DNA from: Pseudovirgaria hyperparasitica
Taxonomy: Eukaryota > Ascomycota > Dothideomycetes > Acrospermales > Acrospermaceae
Direction of reading: 5' to 3'
Length of the DNA: 64,000 nucleotides
NCBI RefSeq assembly: GCF_010093815.1
Contig: NW_022985551.1
Span: forward strand, 950,614-1,014,613
Numbering within the stretch: position 1 is the stretch's first letter; the number at the start of each line of letters is the position of its first letter. Below are positions 12,096 through 20,477 of the stretch, piece by piece. A program made the translations under genes and the position numbers. The notes under the pieces are model-generated. The model did no database searches and was not told the origin of the DNA. It worked only from the letters and a program-made list of their open reading frames with translations.

Positions 12096-15000
12096 ATGCT
12101 CTCCTCGTGTCGATCAATTGCGTCCAGGCGCGTCCTGTCGGCGCGTACTACGCCGATTGCCACATGGCGGCTGTCAGGTAGCAAATGTCTGGTTGCGACG
12201 CGAAGCCAAAGCATATACAAGAGGACCTTCTATTCAAGCGCAGAGAAGCCGACCAACGAATCTGCAGATGTAGTCCAAGCTACAAAACACACCCTCGACA
12301 CATTCGCCCGCCGACATGTCGGTCCGTCCTCCGAGTCCGAGCAGAAAATGCTCAGAGCTCTAGACCCTCCAGTCGAGTCGCTAGACGAGTTCATCAAGCA
12401 GGTCATACCACCAAGTGTACTCTCGTCTAGGAATATAGAAGTTGGAACCTCGGGTAAAGACGCACTGCCAGCTCCGTTGACCGAGGAGAGCGCAAAGAAC
12501 GTGCTGATAGATTTGGCGAACGAAAACCAGGTATTTCGCAGCCTGATAGGGTGTGGCTATGCAGGAACCATTGTTCCGGAGGTCATCAAGAGAAACGTAC
12601 TGGAGGGACCTGGTTGGTATACGAGCTATACCCCATACCAGCCCGAGATCAGCCAGGGCCGCTTGGAATCCCTCCTAAATTTCCAGACCATGGTATCTGA
12701 TTTGACGGGACTTGCAATCTCGAATGCGTCAGTCCTAGATGAGCCCACTGCTGCAGCTGAGGCTATGACGCTTGCGGTGAACTCTCTGCCCCCGAAGAGG
12801 CAGAGGAGGCCTACAAAGGTATTCTTCGTCTCGCATCGGTGCCACCCGCAAACCATTGCCGTGCTTGAATCTCGCGCTGAGGGCTTTGGAATCACGATCA
12901 AGGTCGGTGACATCCTTGAGAATGGCGGCAAGAGCATAGACGATATTGGCGAGGATCTTATTGGTGTCATGGCGCAGTATCCGGATACTGAAGGTGGTGT
13001 AGATGACTTTAAGAACATCGCCGATAAGGTGCACAAGCTGGACGGAACGTTCTGTGTAGGAACGGATTTGTTGGCTTTGACTATGCTCACACCTCCTGGC
13101 GAATTTGGAGCGGATGTCGCCTTCGGTAATGCGCAGCGTTTTGGGGTGCCCCTAGGATATGGCGGGCCGCACGCAGCATTCTTTGCCTGTAATGAGAAGA
13201 ACAAGAGAAAAATTCCTGGTCGACTTGTTGGCCTGTCAAAGGACAGACTTGGTAACAGCGCTGTGCGTCTTGCTCTTCAGACACGAGAGCAGCACATCCG
13301 AAGAGAAAAAGCCACGAGTAACATATGTACCGCCCAGGCACTACTGGCTAATATGAATGCTTTCTACGCAATCTACCATGGTCCGAAGGGACTACGAGCC
13401 ATTGCTGAACGCGTACGGTCTTTAGCAAGGCTTCTTCAGGAAGGTCTCATTGGGGCTGGATTCAAGACTGGCAGGCGCGGACAATTGGACAACAAGCCCG
13501 TGGCATTCGACACCGTTGTTTTTGAGAGTGGAAGCCAGACCAAGGACGTTTTGCAGAGGTTGAACAAGGCTAGATACAATGTACGCACTTTCGACGAGAG
13601 CCACCTTGGGATTACTGTAGACGAGGCCGTCACATACCAGACCGTACAGCACCTTCTAAAAACGATAACCGGAAAAGACGTAGGCGAGCAGAGTGGTGTA
13701 AAATCATTTGCTTCCGAAGTACCCAAGCATTTTCAACGAACGTCCGAATACTTGACGCACCCAGTGTTCAACAGCCATCACTCGGAGACGGAACTCCTTC
13801 GTTACATTCATCACCTGCAATCCAAGGACTTGTCTCTCGTTCACTCTATGATTCCACTAGGCTCCTGTACAATGAAGCTGAACGCGTCTACAGAGATGGC
13901 ACCTGTTAGTCTGCCAGGATTCTCCTCAATCCACCCGTTCGCTCCAGTCGAGCAGGCTCAAGGCTATAAGAAGTTGATTGAAGAGCTAGAGGCAGATCTG
14001 GCACACATTACCGGCTTCGACGCTGTATCGCTGCAGCCAAATTCAGGAGCCCAAGGAGAATTCCTCGGACTACGTCTCATTCGCAAGTACCTCGAGCAGC
14101 AACCTGGAAAGAAGCGCGACATCTGTCTTATTCCCATATCCGCACACGGAACCAACCCAGCCAGTGCAACCATGTGCGGTATGAGAGTGGTGCCACTGAA
14201 GTGTGATCCCGTGACCGGTAATCTGGATATGGCTGACCTGGAGGCAAAGTGCAAGAAGCACAGCGAAGAGCTCGGCGCAATCATGGTTACATATCCCAGC
14301 ACTTTCGGTGTGTTCGAGCCGAAGATCAAAGAGGTCTGCGAGATGGTGCACCAATACGGAGGGCAGGTCTACATGGACGGAGCGAACATGAACGCTCAGA
14401 TTGGACTCTGCTCTCCAGGTGAGATTGGTGCTGATGTCTGCCACCTTAACTTGCACAAGACCTTTTGTATCCCTCACGGCGGTGGTGGTCCAGGTGTCGG
14501 CCCAGTTGGTGTCAAAAACCATCTTGCACCGTTCCTGCCCGGCCATCCTCTCGTCAAGACTGGTGGCGAGAAGGCCATCGCACCAATCAGTGGTGCGCCA
14601 TGGGGAAGTGCCAGCATTCTCCCTATCAGCTGGGCGTATATCAAGATGATGGGTGGAGTTGGCTTGACCCACGCTACGAAGATAACCCTGTTGAATGCCA
14701 ACTACATTTTGTCTCGACTTAAGCCCTACTACCCAATCCTTTACACTAACCAAGAAGGACGATGCGCGCACGAGTTCATCTTGGACGTGCGTAAGTTCAA
14801 GGAATCCGCTGGCATCGAGGCTATCGACATCGCCAAACGCTTGCAAGACTATGGTTTCCACGCACCGACCATGTCGTGGCCTGTTGCAAACACACTCATG
14901 ATCGAGCCTACCGAGTCCGAGAGCAAGGCAGAGCTTGACCGCTTCTGTGATGCACTGATCTCCATCCGTAAGGAGATTGAGGCAGTAGAAAAGGGAGAGC

Positions 15001-15302
15001 AACCAAAAGACATCAATGTTCTCAAAATGGCCCCTCATACCATGAGAGACTTACTCCAAAGCGATTGGAACAGATCATATGATCGAGAAGCCGCCGCATA
15101 TCCCCTACCATATCTAAAAGAGAAGAAATTCTGGCCGTCCGTAGCGCGCTTAGACGATGGTAGGCCCCACATTCCCCTAACCTCCATTCCTCATGCCACT
15201 AACACATCCGTAGCATACGGCGATACCAACCTCTTTTGCACGTGCGCGCCCGTTGACGGCGGCGAAGAGATCACTGGCATGGAAGCTCCTCAGCCGACAT
15301 AA
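12096..15302 (+). CDS. GCV2: Glycine dehydrogenase (decarboxylating), mitochondrial P-protein
   Basis: Intronless 1068-aa frame. It is the PLP-dependent P-protein of the glycine cleavage system, which decarboxylates glycine and passes the aminomethyl group to the lipoyl arm of the H-protein in the mitochondrial matrix. The first roughly 45 residues are rich in Arg, Ser and Ala without acidic residues (MLSSCRSIASRRVLSARTTP), a good mitochondrial presequence. FARRHVGPSSESEQKML opens the mature protein. The N-terminal half has GYGGPHAAFFAC and GRLVGLSKD; the C-terminal half has HSMIPLGSCTMKLNA, the glycine-rich segment CIPHGGGGPGVGPVGV, and the PLP lysine, about Lys788 in NLHKTF. Length (about 1000-1060 aa in the family) and motif order indicate a complete enzyme. 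Confidence 0.97.
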   Translation: MLSSCRSIASRRVLSARTTPIATWRLSGSKCLVATRSQSIYKRTFYSSAEKPTNESADVVQATKHTLDTFARRHVGPSSESEQKMLRALDPPVESLDEFIKQVIPPSVLSSRNIEVGTSGKDALPAPLTEESAKNVLIDLANENQVFRSLIGCGYAGTIVPEVIKRNVLEGPGWYTSYTPYQPEISQGRLESLLNFQTMVSDLTGLAISNASVLDEPTAAAEAMTLAVNSLPPKRQRRPTKVFFVSHRCHPQTIAVLESRAEGFGITIKVGDILENGGKSIDDIGEDLIGVMAQYPDTEGGVDDFKNIADKVHKLDGTFCVGTDLLALTMLTPPGEFGADVAFGNAQRFGVPLGYGGPHAAFFACNEKNKRKIPGRLVGLSKDRLGNSAVRLALQTREQHIRREKATSNICTAQALLANMNAFYAIYHGPKGLRAIAERVRSLARLLQEGLIGAGFKTGRRGQLDNKPVAFDTVVFESGSQTKDVLQRLNKARYNVRTFDESHLGITVDEAVTYQTVQHLLKTITGKDVGEQSGVKSFASEVPKHFQRTSEYLTHPVFNSHHSETELLRYIHHLQSKDLSLVHSMIPLGSCTMKLNASTEMAPVSLPGFSSIHPFAPVEQAQGYKKLIEELEADLAHITGFDAVSLQPNSGAQGEFLGLRLIRKYLEQQPGKKRDICLIPISAHGTNPASATMCGMRVVPLKCDPVTGNLDMADLEAKCKKHSEELGAIMVTYPSTFGVFEPKIKEVCEMVHQYGGQVYMDGANMNAQIGLCSPGEIGADVCHLNLHKTFCIPHGGGGPGVGPVGVKNHLAPFLPGHPLVKTGGEKAIAPISGAPWGSASILPISWAYIKMMGGVGLTHATKITLLNANYILSRLKPYYPILYTNQEGRCAHEFILDVRKFKESAGIEAIDIAKRLQDYGFHAPTMSWPVANTLMIEPTESESKAELDRFCDALISIRKEIEAVEKGEQPKDINVLKMAPHTMRDLLQSDWNRSYDREAAAYPLPYLKEKKFWPSVARLDDGRPHIPLTSIPHATNTSVAYGDTNLFCTCAPVDGGEEITGMEAPQPT

Positions 15303-15683
15303 TACGAAAAAAGAATTCAACATGCCTTCCACCTTTGCATAGCAGGGCTCGGCGTTTCAACACTGGGAAATACCCAATTATATTGTACGATTTGATTCAT
15401 CTCAATACGGTTCGGAGAACGGCGCTTTTGGGTTTGGATATAAATACGGCGTTCAACAATCATAGATCTGGACCGTGAGATGCCTTCTTAACAGGGCGAA
15501 ATAGATGGACGATGGAGAGACCCTGAGGAATAGGCATGGATATAACATTACCGTACAGAGGTGAAAGCAAGTATGTAAGAAATACAACAGTCCACTTTAT
15601 ATATCTCCCTATCCGTCACCCCTCATCCTACCAGTCTAAATCTTTGTAACAACCCCCTCCCCACCCCTCCCACACAAGTCCTT
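15303..15683. other. Convergent intergenic spacer
   Basis: 3' UTR space between the P-protein gene (+) and the small secreted protein gene (-). A C-rich patch lies near 15650-15675. No gene seen. Confidence 0.5.
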
Positions 15684-16070
15684 CTAGTTATCACAGACCC
15701 GCACAATCACATCCTCCCCATTCATCTCCGAACCTTTCAAATCCAACCGTATCGTCTGCCGACACGCAAAGCTCCCATCAGCAGACACTCCACTGGGCAG
15801 TTTGTCGAGCAGCACCTTGCACACGCGTCCGCCCTCCGGCAGCCCGGGGTATCGCAGCTCGACGACGCTGCCGGTGACGGGTATGACGTGTACCGGCGCA
15901 AATGCCGTGCCAACGGTGCAGGGCCGGACGCTAGAGCGACTGTGTACGTCGGCGGCGTGAGAGGGGTCAAGGGGGTCGATGGGGGCGAGAGGGGTGAGGG
16001 CCGCGAGAGGAGTGGCTAGGGCGAGAGGGAGGAGGGTGAGGAGTGAGAGGATGAGAGTTGAGCTGGGCAT
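15684..16070 (-). CDS. Small secreted protein with four cysteines
   Basis: Single-exon 128-aa frame. The N-terminus MPSSTLILSLLTLLPLALAT is a clear signal peptide, probably cleaved near residue 19-20, followed by a Pro/Leu-rich linker (21-40). The mature part has exactly four cysteines (51, 84, 103, 126), an even number that fits two disulfides. I do not recognise a family. Size, signal peptide and paired cysteines are the usual profile of fungal small secreted proteins, some of which are host-interaction effectors, but nothing here proves that role. It is convergent with the P-protein gene and is followed upstream by more than 1 kb without a clear gene. That a real gene is present is likely because hydrophobic signal and paired cysteines occur together. 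Confidence 0.65.
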   Translation of the reverse strand: MPSSTLILSLLTLLPLALATPLAALTPLAPIDPLDPSHAADVHSRSSVRPCTVGTAFAPVHVIPVTGSVVELRYPGLPEGGRVCKVLLDKLPSGVSADGSFACRQTIRLDLKGSEMNGEDVIVRVCDN

Positions 16071-17157
16071 TGTTGTTATTGTTGTTGGTGGTGGTGTTGC
16101 GTTTGTTGAGATGAGCGAGGCTTGACTGGGGATTATAAAGTGAATGAAGTCTGATATGGTGTTTGGGACAGTATTTGATGAGTGTTTGTTATAGACGTTC
16201 TCAAGCAGATGGATGGATGATACAGAATATCAAAAGATCCGGCGCGAGACAATGATATATAAACTCGACATATCTTCTCCTCACCCATTCATCACCAGCA
16301 CAAACGCCCTCTTCTATACCATCAATCTTCTAAACCCTGTCTCTCTCAACATACCCCATATCCCCTCCGCCACTCTCATCAATACTCACAAACAAACAGA
16401 AAAGCCGTGTCACATTATCGCGCGCGCAACGAGCTCGCCAGGTAACCCTGCACACATACATGCACATACACACGCACACACGCTTCATCAAGGAAAACCT
16501 TCTTTTAGCTACGGAACTACGGCATCGCCAATTGATAACCTGCTGTGCTGCGCTCCATATTTAGCATCGAACATACTCGTTCCATGCTTGCGCTCGTGAT
16601 GATTTTCTCCGGGTACGACTCATCCCACACTAAGAAATACTGGGACGGGGGGGTGGAGTGGTGATTGGGCATGGGAAGGTTTGTTTTGATTTGACGAAAC
16701 GAGGGGCGCTGCGGTGGGTGGTTGCGGCGCAGCACTGCCGTACGTTGGACGGCAGACATGTATTCCGGACATGGATGGGACTGTAGAGGTTGAGGGGGGA
16801 TCGGGATGTATATGTCCGCAGATTCTACGCGCGAGGGGTGGGACATGGAGAGGTTTATGGGACGAAGAGCTTTTCTACTGTGTGTTCCTCGTGCAGAGGT
16901 GGTGCTGCTGATGGGACTTCCCATTTAGGAAAGGCTTCAATTCTGCTGGGCGTTGTTCCCCGCAACATATTCCAAGGTGATCGGAAGTCCCGATGTCGCG
17001 CTCATACTCTCCTTCACCATACTGTCATGTTCTTACTCTATTATGCCCTACTAGTAGCTTCCCAATCCAGCCACGCTTCGAACGGCGTCAAAATACTGCA
17101 TCTCGTCGATAGCCGCTGAAAGAACTCACAAGTTGTCTTCATCAATTCTGCCAGCCG
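16071..17157. other. Intergenic; overlapping small frames, no gene supported
   Basis: Contains the upstream region of the secreted-protein gene, with a GTTGTT-rich leader near 16075-16105. A CA/AC-rich stretch lies near 16440-16490. Frames of 128-135 codons lie on both strands but have no domain, signal peptide or splice pattern, so I leave them out. Confidence 0.5.
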
Positions 17158-18414
17158 ATGCGCAATAATCTGAAGAACCCGGCTTCTTGGAAACCTGCAC
17201 CGCCCACCGATCCCAAATTTACGACAGAACTCTGGAGCACAGTCCGCAGCATGAGCGCAAGCTCTTCTATACCAATCGGTACAAACCCAGGGAGGAGAGG
17301 CAGAAAAGCTGGCACTCCGAGCACGAGGAATGTTGTAAGGGAAATACCTCATTCTCCTCCATCAACTACCTTAGAGATCGCATCGATCGCCGAGTCCTCT
17401 ATCACTGCAAAGAGCTCGACGAGGTCAAAAGCACCAACCGGACCTCGCAACATTCGATTTGAAGAGGAAGTGCTTCGGCGACATGGGATCGAAATTGACC
17501 GCTCTAAGCGCCCAACATCGGGTCCATTCGACTATTTCGGTACGAAGCAAGACGACTATACCACAATAGACAGCCTCAACCACATTACCATCTGGATGGC
17601 CGCAAGCAACGAGGAGCTCCAAGCGATCGCGAACGAATACACAGAGATGATGCGTCAGAAACTCTGCGAGGATGAGTACGCGACTTTTGCGAAAGAAAAT
17701 CTTTTAAAAGGCCCACGGCGCGCTGGCTATGTCGCCGAAGACGGCCTGTTCCGTATCCAACGCCTAGTTAACCCCTTCCTTGCACCTGACCATTCCAATC
17801 ACTGGGTCGTACCGCCGAAGATGATCGAAGACGGGGCTGATTGGAGCTGGGATATCAGACCGGACTGCTCGTACTGGTTATCGCTTCGGGGCTTCAACGA
17901 GGACTGGCGATCGCAGGTGGAGGACGTTACATATGTGAAGAAAGTCGTTGCATGCCCATACTTTACGGTTGAGTTTAAGCGCGATGGCGAGCCTGACGAT
18001 GTCGCAATTAAGCAGGTCGCTGCTGCCGGGTCAATTGCCGTTTACAATCGGTTTCACTTACACCGAAACGCCCTACAATCACACGCCCTAAAGAAGTCCA
18101 TCGTCTGGACGCCAACTCCTGCCGCCGAGATCCGCCACTTTGGCCTCACATTCGTCGGTAGCACCTATGCGCTCTGGGTGCTTAGGCCTGCCACTACGGA
18201 GGGAGGAGACTGGGCTGGGTGTACGATGGAACGGCTGCGTGGTGGAGACTGCGAAGCAAGTGTTCATAACACAAAAGTTTTGTTGGAATGGATCAATGAG
18301 ATCCATCGATGGGGTGTGACAGTGCATGGGCCGGCATGTAAAGATGAGATAAAGGTGTGTCTGCAGCGCGATGGGGTGAGAACATCTGACATAGGGAGCA
18401 ACTGTGGCTCATGA
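17158..18414 (+). CDS. Hypothetical protein with PD-(D/E)XK-like core
   Basis: Intronless 418-aa frame. Residues 1-100 are Ser/Thr/Pro/Arg-rich and look disordered. From about 100 on it is folded: FEEEVLRRHGIEID, then GPFDYFGTKQDDY. The stretch with DIRPDCSYWLSL, followed about 30 residues later by CPYFTVEFKRDG and then by a helix with AVYNRFHLHRNAL, has the order D..(D/E)xK..helix seen in restriction-endonuclease-fold proteins. Fungal genomes hold many such orphan proteins (for example the DUF7924 group), often in several copies. The family is inferred from this motif order only. The catalytic triplet would be Asp in RPDCSY, Glu and Lys in VEFKRD. No partner gene is adjacent. Confidence 0.7.
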   Translation: MRNNLKNPASWKPAPPTDPKFTTELWSTVRSMSASSSIPIGTNPGRRGRKAGTPSTRNVVREIPHSPPSTTLEIASIAESSITAKSSTRSKAPTGPRNIRFEEEVLRRHGIEIDRSKRPTSGPFDYFGTKQDDYTTIDSLNHITIWMAASNEELQAIANEYTEMMRQKLCEDEYATFAKENLLKGPRRAGYVAEDGLFRIQRLVNPFLAPDHSNHWVVPPKMIEDGADWSWDIRPDCSYWLSLRGFNEDWRSQVEDVTYVKKVVACPYFTVEFKRDGEPDDVAIKQVAAAGSIAVYNRFHLHRNALQSHALKKSIVWTPTPAAEIRHFGLTFVGSTYALWVLRPATTEGGDWAGCTMERLRGGDCEASVHNTKVLLEWINEIHRWGVTVHGPACKDEIKVCLQRDGVRTSDIGSNCGS

Positions 18415-19777
18415 GGAAATCGTGGATTAAACAGAAACCTGAAGCACGGATCACCGCACTCCTTTGTCTCCTACGAACTGTTTGATCTCGTCTTGGTTCC
18501 TGCAGTAGCAAGGAATCCGGTTCACATGAAGTATCTTATGCTCTCGTTGGCAAGCATACAACCTCAGTCTCTACTATTGTGTGTGTACTGAGAATTTGAT
18601 CGCCTCTGGCAAAAGCCTGGCTTAGGCACGGGGGAGGGGCGGACTCAGTCATGAACAGAAGCTCTTCATACTTGACATCAAGCAATGAGAATTCAAGTGT
18701 CCTCATAGGGAGTGAGTGAGTGAGCTAGTAGAGCTAAGTAGGTATGTACTCAATGACTGTATCTGCCGTGCCCGAGAATGAATGTACAGTACAACACCAA
18801 GCAGTCAATGTGCCGCATCAGTATGAAAGGGCCATGACTAAGAAGCAGTATTGAGAGAGCACTGCACCACACACGAGATGAGCAGCAGTAGGAAATCCAC
18901 GTTTAACCTGTACTGTATTCTAGCGCCAAGACCAAATGCCCCCCCCCTTTCGAGTCTCGAGCTTGTACCTAAATAATTAGAGTCTGCGATCTAATAATAC
19001 ACATAAAGTAGTAAGATTAGCGCCCGATCGCGCGTGGCTGGGGCATGGATGTTCGCTGTTCCAGGCCCTGCGTGCTGCTGGCTGCTGCTGCGCCGTCAGG
19101 GGGAAAAAGGCCAGGTTCCTGGGCCATGCTTGAGCATGCATGCATGCGCACAGCTGAGCCTGAAACTCCCGGATCGTGAAGAAGACCCACGATTCTAGGC
19201 GATCGGATTAGCATGCATGGCTTAATGATCCAAGCCAATATAATGACTCCAGGATGTTGGGTAAGATGTGGCGCAGCTAGACAGCACGAGAATAAAGTCA
19301 GAAGATCGACAAAAGTCGAGACGAGTGCTTGGGCGCGCATTGACTCAGCACTGGTTTTGGCGCTGATTTACGTAAATTGTATGCTACATTGGAGTTGATT
19401 AACGAAAAGATGCTTGAGAAATGTGTCTATTAAAAACATCTACCCTGTTCTCTTTCAGCGGCTGTAAGCGCCAGGGATATCTCTGCTATGCCACGTCTCT
19501 CTCCCAACCAACTCCAACTGCCAAACTGGTTATATGTCGCGTCATAGCTGCCAAACAAAAGAAATTGCATACAATGAACGAACTGTAAATATGGGGAAAT
19601 AGACGTCGATGAATGAATGTGCACTTCTGTGCTACCTGATCTACGCCAGGTGGCCAGCAAGACTCCGCACTCGACTTTTGGTTTACAACACGGGACTGTC
19701 CCCTTGGGAGCCGCCCAATATCATTCAAAAGACATGCAAGTTAAAGAACGACAAAAGTCATCTCGCGTATTCAATGA
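18415..19777. other. Intergenic; holds a partial copy of the LITAF last exon
   Basis: Mostly without coding signal. It holds short simple repeats (GAGTGAGTGAGTGAG near 18710, a poly-C run near 18939-18947, GCATGCATGCATGC near 19132-19147) and, at 19612-19672, a diverged copy of the end of the LITAF-like gene (listed separately). Confidence 0.55.
19612..19672 (-). pseudogene. Partial duplicate of the LITAF-like terminal exon
   Basis: On the minus strand this segment encodes ECGVLLATWRRSGSTEVHIH, matching GRCGVLLATWHRSGSTEVHIH at the end of the LITAF-like gene 171 bp away. The two DNA copies differ at about ten positions in 61. Within the aligned codons nearly all differences are synonymous (GGA/GGC, AGA/AGG, ACA/ACT, GAA/GAG, CAC/CAT, CAT/CAC); one codon changes Arg to His. 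The preceding membrane-insertion part of the domain is not duplicated, and here the frame runs on past the normal stop position for about 45 more codons. It may be a fossil of a tandem duplication or an alternative 3' coding segment. Confidence 0.6.
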
Positions 19778-20477
19778 CTAGCTGTGAATATGCACCTCAG
19801 TGCTACCTGACCTGTGCCAGGTGGCCAGCAAGACGCCGCAGCGTCCACACTTATGTTGGACATCTTTCAGCGAGTTCATCAGGTAGGGAATGCAGCCGAG
19901 ACAGACGAGACAGCACAAAGCGAGTGCCCAGGCGCTAAAGCATAGTTAGCAAATATGCCGCGGCGAAGCGTGGCGCACGAAAGTCTAAACTTACTGTGTG
20001 GAGTTACCAACTTCATAGTTGATGCTGCTCATGGCGCGCTGGCCACAGGCAGGGCAATCTACAGGTGCAGGGCCACGTCCGAGTGAGGCAATAGGGGTTA
20101 CATTCTGGAATTGACGTTGCTCGGTGCCTTGCATCATCTGGGATTGAGCGCCGGGTGTGTGCGCTTGAGGAGCGGGCGAGCCAGCAAATTGACCAGCTGG
20201 AGGTGAGCCGGCATATTGGCCAGTATGTTGAGGCTGTTGTTGGAAGTACTGCGGCTGGCCAGTCTGTTGATGCTGCATGGGAGACTGAGCTGGGTAGCCC
20301 TGAGGAGGAGCATACGGCTGTCCTTGGGGAGGAGGGCTGTTTGGGTCGTGATATACGGGCGGTTGTTGAGAATGCATCTCAGTGGCTTGAGGGTAAGTGG
20401 CTCCTGATCCAACAATAAGCTTGTGCCGAACGAAGAAGCGCGAACCATTTTGCGAATTGCGTACCTTGCTTCTCCAT
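19778..20477 (-). CDS. LITAF-domain (zinc ribbon, membrane-inserted) protein
   Basis: Three exons on the minus strand: 20477-20465 (13 nt, MEKQ), 20403-19995 and 19934-19778, with introns of 61 and 60 nt. They join in frame to 192 aa. Residues 10-115 are Pro/Gln/Gly/Tyr-rich with PQGQPY and GSPP motifs. The LITAF domain follows: first zinc knuckle CPACG (Cys121, Cys124), a hydrophobic in-plane helix (AWALALCCLVCLGCIPYLM, about 142-160), then the second knuckle CGRCG (Cys170, Cys173) and the ending LLATWHRSGSTEVHIHS. Animal LITAF and SIMPLE proteins are monotopic late-endosome proteins involved in sorting; fungal ones are little studied. Both CxxC knuckles are present, so the domain looks complete. 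The tiny first exon is chosen because it gives an ATG and correct splice ends. Confidence 0.9.

Noticed and set aside
14070-15038. 322-codon minus-strand frame
   Set aside because: It is entirely antisense to the P-protein gene, whose protein is unmistakable; a shadow of its codon use.
16517-16924. 135-codon minus-strand frame with a plus-strand counterpart
   Set aside because: No domain, no signal peptide, overlapping frames on the other strand; judged chance.
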